DNA from: a virus
Strand: one strand, 5' to 3'
Virus record (IMG/VR): IMGVR_UViG_3300035698_035310
Location: 1 to 64,000 of that record
Length of the DNA stretch: 64,000 nucleotides
Shown: positions 32,075 through 39,973 of the stretch, piece by piece
Numbering within the stretch: the stretch's first letter is position 1
Layout of the letters: each line of letters begins with the position of its first letter
Made by a program: the position numbers and the translations under genes
Notes under the pieces: generated by a model
Told to the model about the DNA's origin: nothing
Seen by the model: only the letters and a program-made list of their open reading frames with translations
Databases searched by the model: none

Positions 32075-32626
32075 ATGCGCGGAACATTAGAAGTGATTAC
32101 TGGCCCAATGTTTGCCGGTAAGACGACAGAAATAATAAAACGATTATTATGGTCAAAACATCAAGGTAAATCAACAATTATATACAAACCAGCAATGGAT
32201 GATAGATATAGTGAAACTGAAATAGTTACACATACCAAATTTTCATACGAAGCAACATCCATCATTGATAGTTTTAATATCAATCCAACATACGATCATT
32301 ATTTTTTTGATGAAATACAGTTTCATGATAAAAATATTGTTCCATCTATAACTAAATTATTAGATGAAGGAAAAAATGTAACGGTGGCTGGTTTAGACGC
32401 TGATTATAAAGGTGTTGCATTTGCGAACACTGCTACGTTAATGGCGATGGCAGACGAAGTATTTAAGATAAAATCGCATTGTAGTTTATGTGGCAAAGAT
32501 GCTGCTAAAACATTTAAAACTGGTTCGACAAGCGACCAGCGCATAGAATTGGGTGAAAATGACTTATACCGTGCCAGATGTAATGAGCATTGGTATGTAT
32601 CAGGAACTGACGATAGTTTTTCTTGA
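32075..32626 (+). CDS. tdk: thymidine kinase
   Basis: 183 residues. Walker A GPMFAGKTTEII (about 10-21), the lid/Walker B region FFDEIQF, the aspartate motif VAGLDADYKG and a zinc site CSLCGK...C define type II thymidine kinase. It phosphorylates thymidine for phage DNA synthesis. Late-type box TAATAAATA lies 26 bases upstream. Confidence 0.92.
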   Translation: MRGTLEVITGPMFAGKTTEIIKRLLWSKHQGKSTIIYKPAMDDRYSETEIVTHTKFSYEATSIIDSFNINPTYDHYFFDEIQFHDKNIVPSITKLLDEGKNVTVAGLDADYKGVAFANTATLMAMADEVFKIKSHCSLCGKDAAKTFKTGSTSDQRIELGENDLYRARCNEHWYVSGTDDSFS

Positions 32627-32651
32627 CAATATTTTTTATATAGCATATAAT
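32623..32651 (+). promoter_or_regulatory. sigma70-type promoter
   Basis: TTGACA (32623), 17 bases, TATAAT (32646). It overlaps the end of tdk and drives the desaturase. Confidence 0.75.
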
Positions 32652-32682
32652 GTTAGTATACAAAATTTTTAGGAGATATTAA

Positions 32683-33666
32683 ATGGATAACAACAATTAC
32701 AACGATTTAAAACAGCGTTTGGTTAATGCAGGATGTTTCGAACGAGCGACATCGCATTATGTTCTACGTATTACAGCAATTCTAATTGCTTATGTGGGAG
32801 CATATTTTGTTCTGCTTACACAGCCACTAGGATTGGTTGCAGTGGGTGCATTGATTATTGCAGCCTTTGCCAGCGTTCAGGCTGGTTTCATTTCACACGA
32901 TGCTGGTGATGGCGGTATTACATCAAATAAGATGCTATCTACCGGTATGCGACAATTCTTTTTATCGTTTGTTACTGGTGTGAGTAGTTCATATTTTCAT
33001 GCACTACATAAAGTGCATCACAAAACAATGTTTAAAGGATCATCGAAATCATCCGACACAGTTTCAGAAAATGAATACGAAGGCAAATGGTTGAAGAAAT
33101 TAGTTTCACGTGATGGTTTGTTATTCATGGTAACGATGGTTACATTACGGGGATTCACATTCAAATTTGAAAGTGTAAAATATATGCTTAAACACGCCAA
33201 TAAAACCGCCGCAGATCAACTGTTGGTGGGATTGCACGTTGTAGCATGGCTGATCGTTCCAATGATGATTATTGGACCAGTAGCCATTCTAAACTATGCA
33301 TTATTGACGTTGTTGATTGGACCTTATATCGGAACGGTATTGGTTATTAATCATGCCGGTATGGTAACAGCAAACCGACAAATGCATTTGCCTAAATTTG
33401 AACGCGTAGTAAATACTACACGCAATCTTGGTGACGGCGTTTGGAACAATCTGTTCTTCGGTGGTGTAAACAACCATATTGAACACCATTTGTTTCCGGG
33501 TGTGCCAGTGCCAAATCTAGGTGAAGCTAGAAAGATTACTGAAGCCTTTTGTGAAGAACGTGGTATTAAATACACCAAAGCTTCATATTTCAGCGCATTA
33601 ATCGAAGCCAAAGACCATTTCAAGGGTTTGTCTTCACAGAGATTAGTTGCTGAAGCACTCAACTAA
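32683..33666 (+). CDS. membrane fatty-acid desaturase
   Basis: 327 residues. Three histidine boxes typical of front-end/acyl desaturases: SHDAGD (about 76), HALHKVHHK (about 106-114) and NNHIEHHLFP (about 263-272). Four hydrophobic segments fit the membrane fold. It would introduce a double bond into acyl lipids using di-iron and O2, altering host membrane fluidity. Own promoter and ribosome binding site AGGAGATATTAA. Confidence 0.9.
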   Translation: MDNNNYNDLKQRLVNAGCFERATSHYVLRITAILIAYVGAYFVLLTQPLGLVAVGALIIAAFASVQAGFISHDAGDGGITSNKMLSTGMRQFFLSFVTGVSSSYFHALHKVHHKTMFKGSSKSSDTVSENEYEGKWLKKLVSRDGLLFMVTMVTLRGFTFKFESVKYMLKHANKTAADQLLVGLHVVAWLIVPMMIIGPVAILNYALLTLLIGPYIGTVLVINHAGMVTANRQMHLPKFERVVNTTRNLGDGVWNNLFFGGVNNHIEHHLFPGVPVPNLGEARKITEAFCEERGIKYTKASYFSALIEAKDHFKGLSSQRLVAEALN

Positions 33667-33676
33667 GGGAAACTAT

Positions 33677-34153
33677 ATGTTTAAATTTAATGTATGTAAT
33701 TACAGTGATTCACTGTATTCAATGGACAACTATACCAAGGCTATTGGTATAGTTGATCCAGATGAAAAAGTAACACCATCAGAAAAATATCATGTTGCAC
33801 GATGCCACGATATAGTAATGCAGGAACACCCTTGGGTGGCTCCCACAATAGACCAGTTTGTCGCAATTATGAATTTTGCAGAAGATTTTACAGACGATGA
33901 TGTTGTAATGATTCATTGCTCTGCTGGTATATCACGCAGCACTGCAACTGCCATATTGTTATTAATGTTGCATGGCGCTGACGAAGAAGAAGCATTTAAT
34001 GCTGTTGAACAAAATAGACCAAACATGAATCCAAACACATTGATTCTTCGCTTTGCTGATGAATTATTAGGAATGGATGGCGGTTTGATTGAATATCATA
34101 AACAATGGATGGCGAAACGGGTTATTAAACCAGTTAGTTTCGCAGGACAATAA
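33677..34153 (+). CDS. dual-specificity protein phosphatase
   Basis: 158 residues from ATG 33677. The signature loop VMIHCSAGISRST (Cys-x5-Arg) and the following TATAILLLMLHGADEEEAF helix match the DSP family; a general-acid Asp (DDDVVM) precedes the loop. Substrate could be phosphoprotein or another phosphate ester. Eleven bases after the desaturase stop, probably one operon. Confidence 0.85.
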   Translation: MFKFNVCNYSDSLYSMDNYTKAIGIVDPDEKVTPSEKYHVARCHDIVMQEHPWVAPTIDQFVAIMNFAEDFTDDDVVMIHCSAGISRSTATAILLLMLHGADEEEAFNAVEQNRPNMNPNTLILRFADELLGMDGGLIEYHKQWMAKRVIKPVSFAGQ

Positions 34154-34165
34154 AAAGGAAATAAT

Positions 34166-34300
34166 ATGCATCGCGATAAATTAAAAACAGACCCAGCCAA
34201 TAAAGAGTATATTGACGGTTGGAATAGAATCTTCAATAAAAAAGAAGAAGTAGTTAAACCAAAAAAGAAAACGGCTAAGAAAAAACCTGCTAAGAAATAA
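34166..34300 (+). CDS. small Lys-rich protein
   Basis: 44 residues after AAAAGGAAATAAT. The tail is nearly all Lys, Pro and Ala, suggesting nucleic-acid binding. Same operon as the phosphatase. Confidence 0.6.
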   Translation: MHRDKLKTDPANKEYIDGWNRIFNKKEEVVKPKKKTAKKKPAKK

Positions 34301-34307
34301 AATTCTA

Positions 34308-34335
34308 TTGACATATATCAACAATAGTGTATTAT
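34308..34335 (+). promoter_or_regulatory. sigma70-type promoter, leaderless gene
   Basis: TTGACA (34308), 16 bases, TATTAT (34330-34335). The ATG at 34342 is six bases after the -10 box, so the message probably starts at the start codon. Confidence 0.6.
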
Positions 34336-34341
34336 TAACTT

Positions 34342-34590
34342 ATGATAGATTTAGGATACATATTGGTAGCATTCATATGCTCTACCCCGATTGATACACC
34401 AGATGGGCACCACAAGTGCTACAGTGGTTCATACGGATGGCATGCGACTGTTAGCCAATGTAGGGCTGCTGGCAAGGAGAAGCTAGCAGTATGGGAACAG
34501 CACGGCTTACGTTTAGTCGCGGGAGTATGTAGAACACCCTTACCAGACGATGTTGAATATGAACAAGCGAGAAAAGAAAAATCATTTTAA
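34342..34590 (+). CDS. small Cys-containing protein
   Basis: 82 residues. Hydrophobic N-terminus (about 4-13) and three conserved-looking Cys in HHKCYSG, SQCRAAG and GVCRTPL. Similar small proteins occur in many phages. Possibly exported. No ribosome binding site. Confidence 0.6.
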   Translation: MIDLGYILVAFICSTPIDTPDGHHKCYSGSYGWHATVSQCRAAGKEKLAVWEQHGLRLVAGVCRTPLPDDVEYEQARKEKSF

Positions 34591-34603
34591 AAGGATATTA
34601 TGA

Positions 34604-34882
34604 ATGAATAAAATTTATGAATTTCATTGGGAAGTTGGTAGAATGGGTGACGTTGAAGGTTTGTTCGTTGCCGATGATGCTGACGTTGCTAATTTGATCG
34701 GTAAAGAAATTTACTTTGGTGAAATTCTTGGAAAACATTCCGAAGTTTATGGAACGTTGGAAAAGGGCGATCTTGTTGTGAAATCAGATGATCCAGAATT
34801 TGTTGAAAAATTCATCGAAATAATGGGTTACGGAACAGTATCTGGTTATAATCCATTTGATTATTATGATCCAGATCAATAA
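34604..34882 (+). CDS. conserved phage hypothetical protein
   Basis: 92 residues, acidic. Begins IYEFHWEVGRMGDVEGLFVADD, a pattern common to short phage proteins that have a beta-sandwich-like plan. Ribosome binding site AAGGATATTATGA. Confidence 0.65.
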   Translation: MNKIYEFHWEVGRMGDVEGLFVADDADVANLIGKEIYFGEILGKHSEVYGTLEKGDLVVKSDDPEFVEKFIEIMGYGTVSGYNPFDYYDPDQ

Positions 34883-34931
34883 TAAAATATAGACAAACAC
34901 TTCGTTTGGGTGTATAAATATAGAATAATAT

Positions 34932-35039
34932 TTCCAAGTAGCTCAGATGGTAGAGCGTCTGACTGTGGAACAGATGAGCCTAAAGCTTTGAAGTTCAAAT
35001 TTAATCAGAATGTCGGCGGTTCGATCCCGTCCTTGGAAG
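34932..35039 (+). tRNA. tRNA-His(GUG)-like with 35-nt insertion at position 37/38
   Basis: Acceptor TTCCAAG/CTTGGAA, D stem GCTC/GAGC, T arm GGCGG/CCGTC. Stem TCTGA (34958-34962) pairs with TCAGA (35005-35009) only if the bases 34969-35003 are left out; then loop CTGTGG+A gives GUG. The CCA end is not encoded. No G-1/C73 histidine pair, so identity is uncertain. Confidence 0.5.
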
Positions 35040-35178
35040 CAAATAAAAGTTTTAGGTCGTTCAATAAGCCATGTTTAGCGGCATGGTTAGGACAAGCGGG
35101 TATAACCGCTAAATGGTATGCTGCAATCGGGGTTAACACTTATTGCAACGAGGTGAAAATCCACCCATAGAAATCAAT

Positions 35179-35272
35179 GCCTCGGTAGCTCAGAAAAGCA
35201 ACGTAAGTTGTAGTGTAGTAGCAGGTGACTGAACCTCACCGTGTCGGTAGTTCGAATCTATCCTGGGGCACA
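35179..35272 (+). tRNA. tRNA-Phe(GAA)-like with enlarged D arm
   Basis: Acceptor GCCTCGG/CTGGGGC. Arm GGTGA-CTGAACC-TCACC gives GAA. The D region (35186-35221) is about 19 bases longer than normal. The 3' end reads ACA rather than ACCA. Confidence 0.5.
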
Positions 35273-35314
35273 AATAATACAAAGGAAGATAACAATATCA
35301 AGTGAATAACATAT

Positions 35315-35390
35315 AGTTCCGTAGCTCAGTGGATAGAGCGCAACTTTGCGAAAGTTGAAGTCGGTGGTTCGATCCCACTCGGGACTGCCA
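35315..35390 (+). tRNA. tRNA-Arg(GCG)
   Basis: Acceptor AGTTCCG/CGGGACT, G73, CCA; D stem GCTC/GAGC. Arm CAACT-TTGCGAA-AGTTG gives GCG. Confidence 0.8.
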
Positions 35391-35409
35391 ATAACGATGA
35401 GGATGTGAT

Positions 35410-35910
35410 ATGATCAGATTTTTTGATTACGAAGCAAGTGGATTGGACGCCGAGTCTTATCCTATTCAAGTTGCTTGGTGTGATGTGAATGGTGTTGGCG
35501 AATCGCATTACATTATACCAAAAGATGAATGGACATATTGGGATTTTCACGCACAACGAGATGTGCATCATATTTCCAGAAGTATGCTTTATGAACAAGG
35601 AAAGCCAGTTGAAATAATCATTGAATTAATGGAAAAGGCATTGATGTGCCGTGATGTATATTGCGATGGTGGTCACTTAGATGAACATTGGCATGAACAG
35701 TTATATGGTGATAACACCCCAACATTTTGGCTGAATGATTATTTTGCTTTTTTATATGATGTTGTAGACCCATTTAACAGAAAACCTAAATTACCGCATT
35801 TCTATACAGAAGTGCGTGCCGCTGCTAGATTAGAATGTCCACCTACGCATGATGCCTTGGCTGATTGCCAATTTCTTGCTACTGGATATAGATTAGCAAA
35901 AGCGTTATAA
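35410..35910 (+). CDS. DEDD-type 3'-5' exonuclease
   Basis: 166 residues. Exo I FFDYEASG, Exo II YCDGGHLDEHW and Exo III HDALADCQF give the DEDDh catalytic set of DnaQ/RNase T-like enzymes. It would degrade single-stranded DNA or RNA 3' ends; substrate open. It lies between two tRNA genes, so a tRNA 3'-end role is conceivable. Confidence 0.85.
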   Translation: MIRFFDYEASGLDAESYPIQVAWCDVNGVGESHYIIPKDEWTYWDFHAQRDVHHISRSMLYEQGKPVEIIIELMEKALMCRDVYCDGGHLDEHWHEQLYGDNTPTFWLNDYFAFLYDVVDPFNRKPKLPHFYTEVRAAARLECPPTHDALADCQFLATGYRLAKAL

Positions 35911-35914
35911 CAAT

Positions 35915-35987
35915 GCCTCCGCCGCTGGGTCGGAGTTGGGACTTCTAATCCCAAACTGGATGAGTTCGATTCTCTCCGGGGGCACCA
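35915..35987 (+). tRNA. tRNA-Arg(UCU)
   Basis: Acceptor GCCTCCG/CGGGGGC, A73, CCA. Arm TGGGA-CTTCTAA-TCCCA gives UCU. Confidence 0.8.
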
Positions 35988-36052
35988 ATATTTCCTTGAC
36001 ATTATGATACAATTATGATACATTTATCCTTTAACAGCAAGGAGTTTGTTCA

Positions 36053-36292
36053 ATGTCTAAAAAAGCAAAAAGAGAAAACGCGGCAAAACTTATTGCTGAA
36101 AAAGTAACTGCTGCTGAAAATTTAATCAAAGACGCAGAAAAAATCGCAAATAAGTATGGTTTAAGTTTTCGCCACAGTGTTGCATATGGCATGGGTGGCG
36201 AATATGAAGGTGACAAAAATTTACGAACAGATCGTTGGGGCGACGCTGATCCAGCAGAAGATGGATGGAGTCCTAGTTCACATAGTTGTTAA
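36053..36292 (+). CDS. tandem small-protein family, copy 1
   Basis: 79 residues. A helical first half (AAKLIAEKVTAAENLIKDAEKIANKYGL), then VAYGMGGEY and an end DGWSPSSHSC. Ribosome binding site AAGGAG. Related to the next two genes; a C-terminal Cys ends copies 1 and 2. TTGACA at 35996 may belong to its promoter. Confidence 0.7.
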   Translation: MSKKAKRENAAKLIAEKVTAAENLIKDAEKIANKYGLSFRHSVAYGMGGEYEGDKNLRTDRWGDADPAEDGWSPSSHSC

Positions 36293-36301
36293 GGAGATAA
36301 A

Positions 36302-36532
36302 ATGGCAGATAAAATGACAAACGAAGAAGCAGCAAAGGCGATTTCTGAAAAAGTTTCAGAAGCATATGCTGCTATCAATGCAGCAGAATCAATAGCCGAT
36401 GAATATAAATTGGACTTTAATTTTAGTGTCGCATATGGCATGGGTGGTTATTATAACGGCGATCCAGAAGACCGCGACGACGATGATGATGAAATGAATG
36501 ATGGATGGAGTCCTAGTTCACAGGGCTGCTAA
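36302..36532 (+). CDS. tandem small-protein family, copy 2
   Basis: 76 residues, the closest relative of copy 1: SVAYGMGGYYNGD and DGWSPSSQGC. Ribosome binding site AAGGAGATAAA. Confidence 0.7.
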   Translation: MADKMTNEEAAKAISEKVSEAYAAINAAESIADEYKLDFNFSVAYGMGGYYNGDPEDRDDDDDEMNDGWSPSSQGC

Positions 36533-36548
36533 CAAACGGGATTAAGCG

Positions 36549-36779
36549 ATGACTGAATTTACAATGGAACAAGCTGCGCATGTTATTGCGTTAAATGTCG
36601 AAAAGATTAACAAACTGGCACAAGAAACTAAAAATCTTGCTAATGAGCATGGATTAGAGTTTGAATTACAATTGGGTGATACTACTGATGCGCCCTTGCA
36701 GTTTGACGAGAATTGGGATTCTAGCGACTGTGGTTATGATGACCCACCGCATTGGGATTCATCCGACTGTGAGTATTGA
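36549..36779 (+). CDS. tandem small-protein family, copy 3 (diverged)
   Basis: 76 residues. The helical half is kept (EQAAHVIALNVEKINKLAQE) but the end is replaced by two WDSSDCxY repeats. Weak ribosome binding site. Confidence 0.6.
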   Translation: MTEFTMEQAAHVIALNVEKINKLAQETKNLANEHGLEFELQLGDTTDAPLQFDENWDSSDCGYDDPPHWDSSDCEY

Positions 36780-36795
36780 TTGAAAGGACATCGTT

Positions 36796-37704
36796 ATGCT
36801 TTTTATTGGGTCTACTGCATTTAAACAACATCATAATTTACCGGGAATTTTACCGAAAGATATTGATGTTATGGGAACATACGAAGATGTTTCAAAGTAT
36901 GTAAAAAGTCTTCATGGTGATCTGGTTGCTGCAAGACCATTTGCGGAAGGTAAGAAATATCTTTTCGTTAAGGCTGGTGATCATAAATCACCCGAAACAA
37001 TTATTGAAGCAGAGATTGCGTGGGAAGGATCGTTAGCAGAAGAATTTATCAAATTGATGGATGATACTGCTGGACATACACGATATGCTACATTGAATGG
37101 TTTATATACCCTTAAGATGTCGCATCGATATTTGAGAAACTCGCCACATTTTTTAAAGACAATGCGTGATATTCATTTTATGAGAACACTGAAGGCTAGA
37201 ATTCCAGATGAGTTGAAGGATTTTTACAAACGGCGAATGGCAGCAACGTATGATTATTCTCATCCTAATTTGAGTGTTACGAAAAAGACATTTTTTGATG
37301 GTGATGGTATTGATTATAAATATGACCATGATTCAATCCATGAGACAGTTAAGATTGGTGAACATCCGGCTTATTGGTATTTTAAGCCAGATACAAGTGA
37401 AGTTGCGGTAAGCAAGGATTTGTTTGAAGCACTTGATTATGAATCACGAATCAATTCGGTTTTGGAAGAGGCGTATGTTCTTGCTATTGAACGTTCACAG
37501 GTTCCACATCCGGGTGTATTAACACGTAGAAAGAGTTTTGTTCTTGCATTAAATAAAGTATGCTCAAGCATTACTTCTGGATGGTGGAGAGAGTTCGCAT
37601 GGGAGAATTATGATTCTGTGTATGAACGATATGACGATTCATATATGTATCGTTTTAACGCTGGAATAGATAGTGGATTGGTAAAACCATTCAATGAGGG
37701 ATAG
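36796..37704 (+). CDS. nucleotidyltransferase-like protein
   Basis: 302 residues. The start LFIGSTAFKQHH...LPKDIDVMGTYED fits the GS...DxD signature of the nucleotidyltransferase fold, and EAEIAWEG may supply the third acid. The C-terminal half (His/Tyr/Trp rich) is unfamiliar. It might modify RNA or small molecules; weak assignment. Confidence 0.55.
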   Translation: MLFIGSTAFKQHHNLPGILPKDIDVMGTYEDVSKYVKSLHGDLVAARPFAEGKKYLFVKAGDHKSPETIIEAEIAWEGSLAEEFIKLMDDTAGHTRYATLNGLYTLKMSHRYLRNSPHFLKTMRDIHFMRTLKARIPDELKDFYKRRMAATYDYSHPNLSVTKKTFFDGDGIDYKYDHDSIHETVKIGEHPAYWYFKPDTSEVAVSKDLFEALDYESRINSVLEEAYVLAIERSQVPHPGVLTRRKSFVLALNKVCSSITSGWWREFAWENYDSVYERYDDSYMYRFNAGIDSGLVKPFNEG

Positions 37705-37706
37705 CA

Positions 37707-37955
37707 ATGATATATGTTTCTTTTTATAATTATTCATTGGATGCTTATGCAATAGTAGAAGCAGAAAACGTGGATATAGCAAAAGGCAAGTTTAAAAATT
37801 ATTCTACCAGTGCTGATGGTTGGAGTAGTGGCGATGTGTTAAAATTTCCTAGAGTTAGCGTTCATGGAAATCTTTATACGATAGAAACTATTGAAGCATA
37901 TATATCAGATACTCGTAGAAATTCAAAATCTATAGTTCTAATAAGGGATAAATAA
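37707..37955 (+). CDS. hypothetical protein
   Basis: 82 residues. Starts two bases after the previous stop and its last base overlaps the next ATG, so it is translated with its neighbours. No family recognised. Confidence 0.6.
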   Translation: MIYVSFYNYSLDAYAIVEAENVDIAKGKFKNYSTSADGWSSGDVLKFPRVSVHGNLYTIETIEAYISDTRRNSKSIVLIRDK

Positions 37956-38164
37956 TGAGAGATATAAATCGCATACCAGAAATTCTAGAGGCAATATATA
38001 ATGCTTGGACTATTAATACTGAGTGTAGATTGGGACAAGTGCTTAATAATTCAATTCTTGGCAATCAGAGATTGGTTGATATTGAAGATGAGGAATTGCT
38101 TAAGGGGTTGAATGATTATTATGATAAATTAAATTTTAAGACGCATACAAAGGGTGACGTTTAG
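37955..38164 (+). CDS. hypothetical protein
   Basis: 69 residues, acidic and helical. ATG overlaps the previous TAA (TAATG). Its stop lies inside the acceptor of the tRNA-like sequence that follows. Confidence 0.55.
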   Translation: MRDINRIPEILEAIYNAWTINTECRLGQVLNNSILGNQRLVDIEDEELLKGLNDYYDKLNFKTHTKGDV

Positions 38165-38315
38165 GACGTTAGTCTGGGGGCAGTATAACTAGCACATCAG
38201 ATACCTGTATGTAAGGGTCATTTCAAGGAATGGCTGTTGACGCAGTATTCCGAAGAGAACGACGGTTGGTTGTAGGGCTGATACTGCCTGATGGGTTCGA
38301 TTCCCGCTGTGTCAC
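38154..38315 (+). tRNA. interrupted tRNA candidate
   Basis: GTGACGT (38154) pairs with GTGTCAC (38309-38315); T arm TGGG-TTCGATT-CCCG is good; ATCAG (38196-38200) pairs with CTGAT (38278-38282) across about 77 bases. This could be a third tRNA with an anticodon-loop insertion; the D region is also long. Confidence 0.3.
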
Positions 38316-38343
38316 TAATTAATGTAACAAAAGGAGAAAGACA

Positions 38344-38971
38344 ATGCTTAGAGGAACACGTTTGATGACTGGTGCGGAAGCATCTACATACACGAACACT
38401 GTTGACACACTACGGAGGTGTCTTCATCGATAATAATGTCGAAGAAGTTATAGTTCCGTCGTTATGGGAACAGCAGACATTTATTGATAAAGCAGGAAGT
38501 GAAATTGTAAATCAGATGTGGGCATTTGAAGATAAGAAAAATCGCCCCGTATGTTTGATACCAGAAGTTACTGGTGTTATACAAGAAATGTGGCGCGATG
38601 ATTGGAGTAAATCCAAACCAAAGCCATATTCTATTTTTTATGTGAATCGTTGTTATCGTTATGAACGACCACAGAAGGGTAGATATAGAGAATTCACACA
38701 AATCGGATTAGAAATTCTTGGTGATACATCAGGGAATGATTACGATATGGCAATTAATTTATTGCAAAAGTGTCTCGATTGTTTTACTATAGATTATAAA
38801 CTTACAGAAACGGTACAACGCGGTTTGGCGTATTATGTTGATGATGGGTTTGAAGTCGAATGTGAGAAGTTGGGCGCACAGAAGCAAATTGCTGGTGGTG
38901 GTCGATACAATGAAGGTATTGGTTGGGCTATCGGCGTTGATAGATTAATATTGGGGATTGATGATGACTAG
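38344..38971 (+). CDS. hisS-like: histidyl-tRNA synthetase catalytic core, frameshifted
   Basis: The ribosome binding site AAAGGAGAAAG belongs to ATG 38344, whose product LRGTRLMTGAEASTYT is the HisRS N-terminus but stops early; the frame from 38372 continues with VIVPSLWEQQTF (motif 1), RCYRYERPQKGRYREFTQ (motif 2), RGLAYYVDDGFEVE and a motif 3 region GGGRYNEGIGWAIGVDRL. A small indel near 38405-38415 joins them. The anticodon-binding domain is absent, giving about 205 residues against 420 normally. It may charge tRNA-His or act like HisZ; function unproven. Confidence 0.8.
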
Positions 38972-39377
38972 TTTACACCTTATTACTTCACCGCGTGAAT
39001 ATGTGACAACTATGACACATAACTCGGATTATCTTCAGTCTTGCAAGACTAATAAACCATCATGGAAAAAAGCGGATCGTTCATTTCATACACTCGAAAA
39101 TGGTGACAAATTATTTAATGTGTACTATGATAATGGTAAATTATGCGTGCAAAGATGGTATCAAAAAAGTGCTAAAATTGAATCTAATGATCTTCATCGA
39201 TTGGATGGTCCAGCATATATATCTTATTATGAAAATGGCATGTATTATCGATCTTCGTGGTGGATCAATGGAAATTCTATTTCAGGCAAAGTGATGCGAT
39301 CATGGTTAAAAGAAAATAATATTTCTTCGCCATATTCAGATGAAGATCAAATGGCAATAATATTAAGGTGGGGATGA
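38961..39377 (+). CDS. protein with LHRLDGPA / WWINGN repeat
   Basis: 138 residues. It has the pattern LHRLDGPAYISYYENGMYYRSSWWINGNSIS, the MORN/YwqK-like short repeat common in phages. The gene at 61452 shares it. Start overlaps the HisRS stop. Confidence 0.6.
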   Translation: MMTSLHLITSPREYVTTMTHNSDYLQSCKTNKPSWKKADRSFHTLENGDKLFNVYYDNGKLCVQRWYQKSAKIESNDLHRLDGPAYISYYENGMYYRSSWWINGNSISGKVMRSWLKENNISSPYSDEDQMAIILRWG

Positions 39378-39565
39378 AAACTGATATATCATCAGATGAT
39401 GAAAAAGAATTGATGTATTATATTAAAATGTATAGTCTTGGTTTTCATGGCGCAATTAATTTATTGCGATCTGATGGTATGTTAGAATATTTGGTTGATA
39501 CTGAAACAGTTAAGTTAGATATTTTAACACACGCAATAGCGAAGAAAATACGTGATACTAAATAA
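39374..39565 (+). CDS. small hypothetical protein
   Basis: 63 residues from ATG 39374, overlapping the previous TGA (ATGA). Helical. No family recognised. Confidence 0.55.
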   Translation: MKTDISSDDEKELMYYIKMYSLGFHGAINLLRSDGMLEYLVDTETVKLDILTHAIAKKIRDTK

Positions 39566-39569
39566 CAAT

Positions 39570-39648
39570 GGGCGATTAATCTGGCGAAAATAGGGGTAAA
39601 AGGTGAAGCTCCCCCTTCAGGCGGGTTCAATTCCACGCATCGTCCACA
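39570..39648 (+). tRNA. tRNA-like, possibly Gly(CCC), unusual arms
   Basis: Acceptor GGGCGAT/ATCGTCC and 3' ACA. TGAAG-CTCCCC-CTTCA would be an anticodon arm with a six-base loop. T arm has a mismatch. Probably degenerate. Confidence 0.35.
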
Positions 39649-39658
39649 AATACCCTAT

Positions 39659-39731
39659 GGCTGGGGTGCTAGGAACACAGTTGTCCTTCATATGGATAAT
39701 GCGCAGGGGGCGGAACCCTGACCAGCTACCA
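39659..39731 (+). tRNA. tRNA-Met(CAU)-like
   Basis: Arm TGTCC-TTCATAT-GGATA gives CAU, ends in ACCA. Acceptor pairing is imperfect and the T loop lacks TTC. Confidence 0.55.
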
Positions 39732-39738
39732 ATACCAT

Positions 39739-39813
39739 GCTCTTGTAACATAATGGCTAATGTGAGCGTCTCATAAACGTTTGAAGAAGGTTCGATTCCT
39801 TCCTGGAGTACCA
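39739..39813 (+). tRNA. tRNA-Met/Ile2(CAU)
   Basis: Acceptor GCTCTTG/CTGGAGT (one mismatch), A73, CCA. Arm AGCGT-CTCATAA-ACGTT gives CAU. Confidence 0.7.
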
Positions 39814-39822
39814 ATAAAAGAC

Positions 39823-39851
39823 TTGACATAACTTTCAAGTTTTGATATATT
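39823..39851 (+). promoter_or_regulatory. sigma70-type promoter
   Basis: TTGACA (39823), 17 bases, TATATT (39846-39851). The transcript would begin at the hairpin below. Confidence 0.7.
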
Positions 39852-39856
39852 GTACA

Positions 39857-39952
39857 TAGAAGAAACATACATTACATATCCGCCTAGCGGAAATTTAAAT
39901 CAAGGAGGTGAGCCTAGCTTACTATTCGTGATGTATGTTTCTTCTATTTTTT
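39857..39952 (+). promoter_or_regulatory. large leader hairpin with embedded Shine-Dalgarno
   Basis: ATAGAAGAAACATACAT and ATGTATGTTTCTTCTAT form a perfect 17-bp stem, followed by a T run. The loop holds CCGCCTAGCGG and a strong AAGGAGGTGA. It can act as terminator/attenuator for the phosphatase gene at 39974, or be a small stable RNA of about 100 nt. Confidence 0.7.
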
Positions 39953-39973
39953 TGACTAAAATAAAGGTAACAC

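Noticed and set aside
31831-32121. 96-aa ORF
   Set aside because: It runs through two tRNA genes into tdk and has no family pattern.
34910-35170. 86-aa ORF
   Set aside because: It is a chance frame across tRNA genes.
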